Below the pieces are notes generated by a model, which had not been told where the DNA came from, did no database searches, and was given only the letters and a program-made list of their open reading frames with translations. The translations under genes were made by a program, and so were the position numbers. A stretch of DNA of 64,000 nt from Pseudisothecium myosuroides (Eukaryota > Streptophyta > Bryopsida > Hypnales > Lembophyllaceae): the NCBI GenBank assembly GCA_951799445.1, contig OX637287.1, positions 18,290,224 through 18,354,223 of the forward strand, written 5' to 3'. Positions within the stretch are counted from its first letter, which is position 1; the number at the start of each line of letters is the position of its first letter. This document shows, in pieces, positions 46,824 through 57,432 of this stretch.

Positions 46824-49800
46824 TATATACTTTCTTTGTCCCAAAATGATCTTGTTGAGAGAGGAAGGGGATTGGTGGGCAGTTTTCCACCTATTATATC
46901 AACTATAGTGCTCAAATCCAAAAAATAAGGGACTACATTTCCATTTCCATTTCCATTGTGAATGATTCTTTTTTTTGCAGCTTTTTAGTAAATAAATCAG
47001 AAGATGTGGATTGAATGGAGTTTATGCTCCAATGGAAGGGGTAGATTACATTATTATTCAACAATGTGGCCTAGTGGTCCCTCTTGTAATCAACGGCCTT
47101 CCTTATATTAATGGAGGTCTATTTTAATGAGCCAGCAAGTGACTGTATCATCACAAAGCACTTCTAAATCTTCTTGTTTTGTAGTAGGAGATTGAGTGGC
47201 TACCGGTGCTTAATAGAAATGGGCCTAAAATCCTATTTTCAAGTAGTTGAAAACCACATTTCAAAAAAGAATTTGAATCTGAAAATTCTTGGATAGTAGG
47301 AGTGCATTGAATTTTACTTACAAATCACAAAAAATTTGAATTTTTTTATATTTTTGACCTTAATCTGGAACATTTTGTCTAACAGGAAGATCATTTTGGG
47401 ACGAAGGGAGTAACTTATATTTTTTTAGTCTTTCCAAGATTTGTCTCCAAATCCCTTTCCTTCCTTTGTTAGAATGTGAAACAAGAAGATCATTATGGGA
47501 CAAAAAATGAAGGGCAACTGGAATCTCATTTTGGGACATACGGAGTAAGAAATTGGGGGCAGAGAGTGAGCTTTTCAGAAACTGGACACCTACCACCAGG
47601 TGAGAGAACAGGGGATGTGATATTAGAGAATATATTGCTATGAAAAAGGTGGCTTTGCTGCGCCTGGAGAATTCAGATGCGGCATTGAAGGACAATGGAC
47701 GAGACGCCAAGCTATCTTCTATGTTGCCGGTGACGCCACATTCGTGAGAGGAGAATTCAGTTCACGATTGTTGTTTCTGCACCTCTCTACCATTTGAACG
47801 CCATTTTCCAGTTCTGTGCGTGCCCTACAGTAGGAACGATGCAAGGAGGTGCTTCCAGGGACTGTTTTTGTCGCTGTTTTTCTATGTTCAGGTTTCAATC
47901 ATAGAGCAGAAATGGCCCCACTCGTGGAGAATCTCTCTGACATTTCAGTCAGATAGATTCTGTACTTGCGTGCTCAGTCTTTGTCCGTCCGATTCTGTGA
48001 CGACACTGGTCTCACTTGTCTTTAGCGTTCTTGTCCTTGGCGATGGAATGACTCTGCAAACGCGTGCCGATCGTGTTTCAGCGCCTTGCAAGGGCGCCAA
48101 CTGAATTGTACACGATTTAGAGCGTTACTTAGCGAATGCTTTGAAACCCTAGTCCTAATTCCTCAATAATTGGTGTGACATTGGACGATCCTGTTGAGGG
48201 TGACCGACCTGGACGAGCTGCGGCGCTTTTGCAACCGAAATCGAGCCCTAATAGCGGTCGCTGAATTGGGAATTGTTTAGAAACTCCAAGTCACGAATGC
48301 CCTGAACCCTAAGTCCTTCTTTCATGGGTTAATTCTCGGTAATTGATGCAGAGTTGATGTGAAGCGGAAGATCGCAAACGGTTGAGAAGTAAGTAAACGT
48401 CCCTGGCTGCCCTGCCACTTTGAAGATCTAATTGCTAATGAAAGAGTGTGACTTCCTCTTCCCGCTTCCCCAAATCCCTAGAAGAGGTGAGCCATCGTCT
48501 CAGAAATGTACCAGGGTACGTTTTTCTTCCTTCAATGCACTTCAGTGTTGTTACGTTTAGTGGTTGAACTAAACACCTGGAATTCATGTCGATTCGTAAT
48601 TGACACTGGTAACCAATTCATTGGCCACCAGAAAATTCGCAACCACACGCAAAAATTTGTTACGGCCGGGTTCAAATTCCTGACAACAACTGGGTATGTG
48701 ATGGATTTTTTCTCTCAGGCTTTGGCTGGAGAGTGAATTTAAGGGTTTGCTGAAGTAGAGATTCAATAGTTCGTCCGTACCTTTGTTTTGACTCTTTTTT
48801 TTTGAAGATAATCCGCAACGATTTGTCCAGACCTGAATCCTGTCTGTCTGTATCTCCGAAATTCGAGCTGGATTTCCAAACCAGAAGTTGGAAAGGGCAA
48901 GTCTTTTCTCTCCACATTTTCAAGTCACATGCAAGTGGCGCGGAGCAGAATGCACAAAAGGGGAAACAAACGGTTCTCATTCGTTGATAACGTTTCATAC
49001 TTATAGTGTCTAATATAATTTCGTGGTTCACTAAACTCTCAAAAGTGCGGTAATGCTGAATGTGGGCAGTCCCATCTTAGTCTAGTCCCATCGTTATGTT
49101 CTTCCACTGAAATGATTCAATCCATTTTCTGTGTGCCATGTCCAAGAGAGGTGCTACAAAATTCAAGGGAATGTGAAGGATCGAATTTCTAAATTTAACA
49201 TCACTCTCCTCTGCTCATTTCTGTCGTTGAGAACACTTTCAAGTCTGCATGTACTGAAACCATTTCCTGCAGTGTCATATGGAAGTCAAAACATTGTTGA
49301 ACGCCCACATTTTTCCCCATAGTTTGCCTATAATAGTTGGCTGAGTTTTAACACTTTCATTTTTGAATTCAAGGTGTGACGATCTGTGCCAAAGAAAACT
49401 CAAGATGTCAAAAAATTAAAGCATCTTGGATACCTAGATTCTTCCTTGAATTAGTAGTTGGTCCAATGTGCTCCTTTCAAGAATGATATGTCTTGTCGAT
49501 CTAGCAAAAGTTGATGCACATAATTCTGAATACTTCTTAGAACTGGCTGCTAATGAATGTTAAATTTCCACTTTTATCAAGAACTTCCGTACTGAGCAAA
49601 CTGACACAGTTGAGATTGACAGCTGCATACTTGCGCGTTCGGTGAATTTGAACCATCAAACCCTAAACCCTAAGTTACAACTGAACTGAGCAAGTTTAGG
49701 CAATTTGCGATGGTAATATGGATGAAGTCATTGGTTATCACTTATCAGGCTTCAAGAGAACGAAGGAAGCAACCATTTCAGGAGTATGGGAAGCTTTCAT

Positions 49801-50487
49801 ATGACTTTGGTGCACCTTTACAAGGGTTGCAAAAATCTGGCACTTAGGTTTGCTTGCAACCGAAAAATGCGATCTGTCGTCTCAATAAGACCATCTTGAA
49901 CAAAAATACAGGGGGATTCATCGCGGCTGCCACTGCATATGCTCAGGTATATACTGATGCTCATTTGAATGCTCTAAGTTAGTAAGAGTAAATCTGCTGC
50001 ATTAAGTCAACAATGAAAATTGCTAGACCGGTTGAAGAGTGTAGAAGACTGAGATTGTAGGCTACTTTAGAATCTTGCTGAAACCAAGTCTGAAATCTGA
50101 TTTTTATGATGCAAAGGATGACATTACTTGAAGACATCTGTATGCCAGTATTCAACTGTATCGCTCCTGCAATTTTGCTTTTTGCTGACACCGAAGTCTA
50201 GATTTTTAATCAAGAGGATTGCATCCATCAGTAAGGTTATATCTGGACCAACAATTGGTGATATTGACTCCACGTATTTCCTTAGTGGTTTTCACTCTCA
50301 TAGTCTCATTTTAGTCCCCTTCGACTGCAGCTCGTGCAACACAGAATCTTGATTTAGAGATGCTTCCATTTCAAATCTCCACATCCGCAACGATGACTGC
50401 AGCACAACCAAATTCAAACTTTCACCGACTTCAAGAACCCTGCAATGTGGTATCAGACCATTGCCAAGTTAGTCTTGATTATATGCA
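46824..50487. other. Intergenic; possible unannotated or non-coding transcript about 47.8-50.4 kb
   Basis: From about 47.75 kb the base composition becomes less AT-rich. Teloboxes occur at about 48145 (AAACCCTAG) and 48305 (ACCCTAAG), and a double one at 49659-49673 (AAACCCTAAACCCTAAG). Donor-like sites follow, for example AGAA|GTAAGTAAAC near 48388 and CAGG|GTACG near 48513. Short plus-strand frames (for example 48506-48736) match no family I know. This may be the 5' part of a gene with small exons or a non-coding RNA. Confidence 0.35.
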
Positions 50488-51047
50488 AGGTAGATGACCC
50501 ATTTCCGACCACTTAAGGATTTTAGCATATCTGGAGCACGGGTATGTTGAGCGGGAAAGTTTTCCCGTGTACAAAAATAGATTTCAAAAGGATACTATAA
50601 TTTTTTACAATTTTATTTCCCAAAACAAAATTACCTTGAGTTTTGTAGGTGAAGATTCTTCCGTTTGTCCCATGCTGGTCATATAGGTCATCCTATTTCC
50701 AACAAAGTTTGGTTACAAAATCGAGTCATGTAGCCAATAAGAATGTGCCATAACTGACACTAGAAGAAAAATGCGTTGGCCCTCGCAATTTTGCGTGGGC
50801 TGTTTTTCGTTGAAAACCACGTTTAGAATGCAGAAAAATGCGTTAAAACGCGTTTTAACGCATTTTTCTGCATTCTAAACGTGGTTTTCAACGAAAAACA
50901 GCCCACGCAAAACTGCGAGGGCCAACGCGTTTTTCTTCTAGTGTGATCATTTAACTCATCTCTACTTGCATAGAAATAGAGCATTCTATGTTGCCAAAAT
51001 GGAATATAGGGTGGAGGGTGGGAGGATCAAGAATGGGTCGGCTACCT
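50488..51047. mobile_element. TA-flanked element, copy 4, carrying a nested MITE
   Basis: The left terminus is AGGTAGATGACCC; the right terminus read on minus is AGGTAGCCGACCC, followed on plus by TA. Internal sequence matches 29609-30003. Removing the nested MITE (50758-50943 plus one TGA copy) leaves about 370 bp, close to the 395 bp of copy 3. The left flanking dinucleotide is CA rather than TA. Confidence 0.7.
50758..50943. mobile_element. CACTA-type MITE, near-perfect palindrome
   Basis: This 186-bp foldback starts CACTAGAAGAAAAA and ends TTTTTCTTCTAGTG. The 3-bp target duplication is TGA (50755-50757 and 50944-50946). The two arms of about 92 bp differ at only about two positions, both transitions. 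The CACTA terminus and 3-bp duplication are the hallmarks of the CACTA (En/Spm) superfamily. The near-identity implies recent origin or mobility. Confidence 0.9.
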
Positions 51048-51081
51048 TATATTCCACATCTTCTACTTGCATGAATGTATA

Positions 51082-52448
51082 CAGTGACTGCCAAAATTGA
51101 GTACGGATTTGAAACTTTTCATTCAAACAACCATACCATAAACATCAATGGGCAAAATCTAAAAGTATATACACGAAAGTTGTAGTATGCGACATATAAC
51201 ACATTACTATAGAAGTTTCAAGAAAAAATTAGTTGTGATGTGAAAGAAAATTAGTTTCAAAGTTAGCCATGTCTAAAACTCGGTTTTAAGCGCCACAATT
51301 TGGAATTACTTTATATTTTGTCCAAAAAAATTTAGAACTCCAAAAAAATTCTTGTGCATTGGCATGTTGGTATACATCATTTTAGATTGTTCTATACAGA
51401 AATTGGAGGAAGTTGACATTTATAGCATTTAAATATATTTAGAATTTGACAAACATGCAAATGATGTTGGTTCTTACAGTATTTGAATTTTTTTTTGAAA
51501 CTAAGAGCACGGGATTGCATTAGCCATTATAAAGAGAGTATAGGTTGTAGCATAAACCATTGTTACACCTTAATGCCTTTGCATTTGAAATATTTGAAGA
51601 AAAGGACAATGTGTTCAATTTGTATATTGAAGCCGTATAGTGCCTTTTTATTGTCAAATTTTGTGTACAAAGACTAGAGTTTATGCTCCATATAATTCAT
51701 TCAACCAATTCCAAAAAATTAAGTTATCATTTTCTATATCATCAAAAAAGTTCAAAATTGCCAAAAATTACACTGACTTTCATAAATTGATGATATAGAA
51801 AGTGATAATTTAATTTTTTGGGATTGGTTGAATGAATTATGTGGAGAATGAACTCTAGTCTTTGTACACAAAATTTGAACCTAAAAACGCACCATATGGC
51901 TTTAATAAATACATTGAACGCATTGTCTTTTTCAACAAATATTTCAAATGCAAAGGCATTAAGATGTAACAATGGTCCTTGTTGCAACCTATACTCTCTT
52001 TATAATGGCTAACGCAATCCCATGATCTCAATTTCAAAAAAAAATTCAAATATTATAAGAACCAACATCATTTGCATGTTTTTCAAATTGTGAATATTTT
52101 AAATTCTATAAATGTCAACTTCCTCCAATTTTTGTGTAGAACAATCCAAAATGTTGTAAACCAACATGCCCAAGACATAAAAAGTTTTTGGATTTCTAAA
52201 TTTTTTTTGACAAAATATAAAGTAATTGCAAATTGTGGCGCTCAAAACCGAGTTTTAGACATGGCTAACTTTGAAACTAATTTTCTTTCACAACACAACT
52301 AACTTTTTCTTGAAACTTCCATAGTAATGTGTTATATGTCGTATACTACAACTTTCGTGTATATACTTTTGGATTTTGCCCATTGATGTTTATGGTATAG
52401 TTGTTTGAATGAAAAGTTTCAAATCCGTACTCAGTTTTGGAGTCAGTG
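51082..52448. mobile_element. Long inverted-repeat (foldback) element with Tc1/mariner-like ends
   Basis: Left arm 51082-51743 and right arm 51789-52448 are inverted copies around a 45-bp loop. Termini are CAGTGACTGCCAAAATTGAG and, on minus, CACTGACTCCAAAACTGAG. TA flanks both sides (51080-51081, 52449-52450). Each arm encodes a similar 64-aa frame (51483-51677 plus, 52049-51855 minus; both contain SHYKESIGC and PLHLKYL). No intact transposase was recognised. Arm mismatches indicate some age. Confidence 0.85.
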
Positions 52449-53076
52449 TATGGTGAACGTAAAGCTATTGAGTGCTTGGTTGCATTGAGCTTTGAGTTTC
52501 ATAAAAAGTAGACATGCCTATTACTAAGCACATTTGCTATCTAGTTACTTTGGAGAAGCTATTTGTCAATTTATGTACTTTTCAAAGATTGGGAAGTTTA
52601 AGAGAAGCCATTTGCAAGTAAAAGCAAGACATTCCAACAAGAAATGAATTTTTGTGATTTTTCAAAGTTTGTTGGGACTAAATTGGTAAAGCACATGCTA
52701 AACCATATGATGACGTGTCTCTTCCTCAAGTGCATTGTTATGATGCTAAAGGGTTGCTAAAATTGTGGTAATGGGTGGGTGACTTCCGCAAATGGGAGGG
52801 TCTAGTAGATGTGAGAATTGGGTGATTGACGGCATTGGATTGCTCTACCTTATCTTTATCATCACTCTCGAAGGAAGTGGTAAACACCTTGAGTCCAATT
52901 GCTAATTTGAAGTTGATCAATAAAGTATCCTAGATGCTCTGATGCTTTGTTATCATTTTTGCTACAAATCCTCACATCTTGAGTTCAAGAACAAAAGCAC
53001 TAGTACTAGACTCAAACAATTATTAAGGTATGTGCTTCCATAATTGACCATGCCTAAATATTGACTCCTACAATTA
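52449..53076. other. Intergenic
   Basis: No gene or repeat was recognised in this stretch. Confidence 0.5.
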
Positions 53077-53363
53077 TCCATACCTTAAATTAGGCTATTT
53101 ATTTTCTTTCTTTGTTTGTTTGTTACAGTGAGATCTCGTAGACCGTGCATCTCCTTGTCTTCTTCTTGGTATCGTCAAAAAGCCCTTAGTGAGGAGGGGT
53201 GCATGGGCTTTGTTTCGTGGCATTTGGACCTATGGTGGGAAAGTTATCAAATTTTGAAGTTTTTATGAATTAAAAAATCAGAAAACACTTTTATTTTCAT
53301 TTTGGCTACTACAACGGCACAACCACTTTATTTTGATTGTGGCAATGACACAGGGCACACTAG
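53077..53363 (+). mobile_element. Helitron-like repeat
   Basis: It starts TCCATACCTTAAATTAGGC after A, carries the core GGTATCGTCAAAAAGCCC, and ends 'gacacagggcacactag' followed by T. The 3' part contains two versions of the 'gcaacggcaca' terminus in a row. Confidence 0.75.
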
Positions 53364-53377
53364 TCTGTATATTAAAT

Positions 53378-53669
53378 TACTTTGTTTGTTTTGTTTTGTT
53401 TGTTACAATGAGATCTTTGGAACCTTGCGTCCCCTAGTCGTGTTCATGGTACCGTCAAAAAGCCCTCAACAAGGAGGTGTGCATAGACTTTGTTTTGTGG
53501 TGTTCCCACTTATAGCAAAAAAGATATTGAATTTTGAAAATTTTATGAATTAAAAACTTATTTTTATTTTTAGTCTACGAAAGGAAATTAAAGAGGGCTT
53601 GGCCATCACTTTTGAGGCAATTACAAATGACATCTCAATGGCTGTGGCAACAACACAAGGCACACTATA
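53378..53669 (+). mobile_element. Helitron-like repeat, adjacent copy
   Basis: The poly-T/G block, GAGATCT, GGTACCGTCAAAAAGCCC and the terminus 'gcaacaacacaaggcacacta' are present. The 5' TC end is lost and the last bases read CTATAT. It lies directly downstream of the previous copy. Confidence 0.65.
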
Positions 53670-54492
53670 TAGTGAGTATGAATTGTGAAGGTGGTCTTGG
53701 TAAATGGCTACAATGGAAGAATCCATTGAACCTGTGCCATTCCAATAGCATACCATTCTGGATTCTCACAGTAATATTTTTAACATGTCTTGCAATTGTT
53801 AAGAAATGTTATTATACACTTTCCAAACATCGTGGATGAATAGTCAACAAGTGGTTACGTGAGAATCTTTTAGGTGAATAATGGAGGAGGTTTATTCCAC
53901 CTTCTTTCTCATTTATATATGTCTTAAAACCCCAACTTTTGTAAAGACATTTAAATGTTTGGTCAGTCAATCACCTTTGCCATTAGAGTATTAGAGCAGC
54001 TCCAATGCAACCCAAGGACAAGCATGTCAACTGCACAATGATGGGGCAACTAAAAAAATCCACCCCAATGCAACCAACATTAGTCTCTCTTTATTACTAG
54101 ACTCGCCATTTTCCATCCATTGCATGGCAATTTAGGAAAATATGAAGAGCGCACAAGTTGGCCCACTATAACAAAAGTCATAAATGTTTGGCCTTTTCAA
54201 GCTTTGTTATGTGTCCCAATTGATTGGAACTCCCTTTTCTGCATGAAAGGCCTTTTTTTAATGTAAAATTTTTCCTCTCTTTTTTATAATGCAGAGAAAT
54301 CCATTTGAGTTTTGGATTGCATTGGGGCAAATTTTTTTCAAAAGTCGCTAGAACAGAAAGAGGTCCACCTACCTCCACTTCAAAATCTGGAAACTGTGTA
54401 TGTTCTTGTCTCCGCATTGGAGCTGCTCTTAATTATGAGTACTAGAGAAGAAAAACATTTTGAATTAGAAAGCAAGGGCCAGGAAAAAAGCG
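53670..54492. other. Intergenic
   Basis: Short frames only; nothing recognised. Confidence 0.5.
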
Positions 54493-55705
54493 TGAACCCT
54501 TGAACGCCGGGGTGGTGACAGTAGAAATCATCCCTTTTGGCACTACCGTAACCACAGGGCAAGGTCGACACATTGATGCCGAATATTTAATTAAAGTTCC
54601 CAAAGTAGATTCGGCACTTTAAATTTTAATTTTTATAAATTCAACATCACATTCTAATCATGTTTTAATTTTCGGCACATTCCATCAAAAGTCTCACTAT
54701 ATGATGAGGTAAATATGGAGAAGACAAACTATTTTATACAATTGGGGTGGTAGGAGGTACAACAAACAATGTGGGATATGTGAATTAGGATTACTAGGAG
54801 CTCAACCATTCATAGTTAAGTAAAAAGCAGAAATTGTATTCAAAGTATAATTTCAGACCTCATTTTGGCATAGTAGAATTACTTTTTTCAAAAAACTTTG
54901 AACTAAGTTAATGAAGGAAATCAATCTAACTTTCAACTCCAAAAATCCGTTTTAAATTTCAAGCCTCCAATCAAAAGTTATGGTCAAATTTCAAAGCGGG
55001 TTTGGAAGGGACATTTTCTTCTAACATCCCCTTTGAAATTTATTCATAACTTTTGATTGGAGGCTTTAAATCTAAAACTGATTTTTGGAGATTAAATTTA
55101 GCTTGATTTCCTACATTAACTTAGTTCAAAGTTTTGTAAAAAAAGTGATTCTACTATGCCAAAATAAGGTCTGAAATTATACTTTGAACACAATTCCTGT
55201 GTTTTGACAATGAATGGTGAAGTTTTCATCTTCAAATTATCCCATAATCTTTGAGGGTTCATGATGGACAATGAATTTTATTATAAAAACGACCTCTTCA
55301 ACCTTCATCTTTACGATTTGTTGTTGAAAAAATCTTTCATTTTGCCATCAATTTTTTTGATGGTAGATGGTCTTTGGATTTTTGGACTAACTTTGAACAT
55401 TTTCTTTTTTTACAACAATTTGGTCATTTAATTTTTGTTGAATTCGGCAATTTTTCATTTTCATTTTATTTTTTTTCCGGCATTCATAAAAATAATTAAT
55501 TTCCGCCGATCCTGCCCTAAGGCTACGGTATATGACATCATCTTCTTTGAAAAAACAAAAGTGCTCACATGAGGTCAAACTACTATTCACGATCTCCCCT
55601 TTCCACACAAAATTCCAAGGATGAATAGTTGCACTTCTGTCGTACACAAAACGTACACAAAACGATTCTGTCATTCATCGACCAGAGAATGGCTGCGGCG
55701 TTGTT
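54493..55705. mobile_element. TIR element, long copy containing a foldback insert
   Basis: The left end 'gaacccttgaacgccgggg' and the right portion ('atgaatagttgcactt', 'cattcatcgacc', 'ggcgtt') match, in inverse orientation, the short element at 43810-44040. About 1 kb of extra sequence, including the foldback at 54770-55240, separates the two matching ends. Confidence 0.6.
54770..55240. repeat. Inverted repeat (foldback) of about 220-bp arms
   Basis: The left arm ends near 55000 and the right arm begins near 55028. Shared blocks include TTCAAAGTATAATTTCAGACC, 'ttttggcatagtagaat', 'aactttgaactaagttaatg' and 'cctccaatcaaaagttatg'. The loop is about 27 bp. Mismatches are scattered. Confidence 0.85.
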
Positions 55706-57432
55706 TTCGGAGCAGGTGAACTCCTTTCTGTTGCTGCGTTTACCTTGAATGCTGGAAAGGATAGGGTGGCGCAGAGCTGAATAACTTGCTTGTGACATTG
55801 AATTTGAACCCAGAGAAAAAACAAGGATGCAGGAAAAGCGAGGTCTAATTTCCCTGGGAAGCTGTGGCTGTCTCGCACACCGCTCGTTGAGCTCCTCGTT
55901 CGGCGCGAAGCTGGGGCTCACAGAAGCCCTGTTTCATGGTGCCATGCACATTCCAGGAGCACTGCTGCTGCAGAACTGTAACTGATGAGTCCAAAAGGGG
56001 AGTGATTCTAGACCGTGTGGACGGAGGAGGCTGCTCCGTGGAGGGAGCAGCTGAATGGGAGACACCTGGAGCATCAGCTGCGCTACAACTGAAGCAGCGC
56101 ATCTAAGTTACGAAATCCTCTGACTAACTTACCCAAACAAAATGCTTCTCGTTTCATAGCCCCGTTCTGTAAGCTTCCAGTGGCTGCATCAAAAGCCGTA
56201 ACTTAAGCTGCTTGTTCTTCTTTGTCCAGTTGGCAATTTTGTATCTGATGTTTTGCAATGGATTCCATTTGTTTTCAAAACAGTAACTTAGGTCAGGGAA
56301 GTAACTTAAACATGAGCCCAAAACATCCTGTAACACTCTGTACTGTACTCCCAGACCTCAGAACATACTGTAATTCACCCTGGGTTTGCAAGATCGAAAG
56401 CCATCACTCACCAATAGGTGATTTCTTCGGCAGCCCTCGATTTACTGCGGCAAATGGGGCTTGTCCACTGGCCAGTGGCCACTAAGCACACATTTCCAGG
56501 ATTAAATTAGAGCATCATATTACAAGAGCTTCCGCTTCCTTCCTTTGCCACTGCGCTGTGGGGACCCACCCTCATGCATCACGCTCTGGACATGCGTCGA
56601 GTTCTCCGCCAGACCATGAGCTTTCGGGACCCACCCACATTGGCCAAATTTCATTCAAACCAAGCTCCAACGCTGCAACAACCGGCGGATGGGGAATTAA
56701 GTTAGAGACTGCTCATTGCGTGTTCTCAGGGACGCTGGAATTAGGCAAGTGATTCTCGCATGAGTGCACACAAGCCGTTCATCAAATTTACCTGGTTACT
56801 ACGTTCCAGGAGGGAGACACTACGTGTGAGGAACAAACTCGCTTGGACATGAGATATTTATTACGGAGTATCATTCTGTGGTGATGCATTCTGACAAGTC
56901 AGCTTCCGGTTCCCAGCTCCGTTTCGCTTGGGTCCTCGAAAGGTGTGGACTGGCACTTAGCATTCATTTCCAGCAATGGAAGATCAGTGCTTGCCGTGAG
57001 CGATGTCTGGAAGCCTTTCCTCTTGTTGTATCTGTTGAGTATTCAACTGCTAGGAGTTGGGGGGTGCACTTACGCTGTCAAATTCAGTTTAATTCCGAGC
57101 TCCATCGGTGGTGACATGGCCAGCATTCTTTGATCTTCAAGATTGCAGCTTGGTGATGACAAGCTCACCTCTCTCGCGCACACTAATCGCATTGCGAGTC
57201 TCACTTCGCCCTTTGACTTTCATTCCTTTCATGTGAGATGCCCCGTGCATGTGCACCAGCTTGCAAACTGGAAAACTAAGCATTTATGTGAGACTAGGTC
57301 ACTGGGTATCTTCAAAGCGATTGCTGTGCAAAGCATTAATATGGCCTTGCGTGAGTGAAGGTTTGCACTATTGAGGATTCTTCTCTTCAGGATTTGAGTG
57401 ATCTTTTTGCACGAACCGCTCATTCAATCGCT
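55706..57432. other. Upstream region of the GH31 gene
   Basis: No supported gene is present. A minus-strand 85-aa frame (56102-55845) is low-complexity and unrecognised. The last few hundred bases should be promoter and 5' UTR of the GH31 gene. No telobox was noticed there. Confidence 0.45.

Noticed and set aside
47820..48104. 94-codon ORF
   Set aside because: No ATG at the start of the frame and no domain; retained only as part of a possible transcript region.
55845..56102. 85-aa minus-strand ORF MRCFSCSAADAPG...
   Set aside because: Biased composition, no conserved motif and no splice partners; treated as chance.
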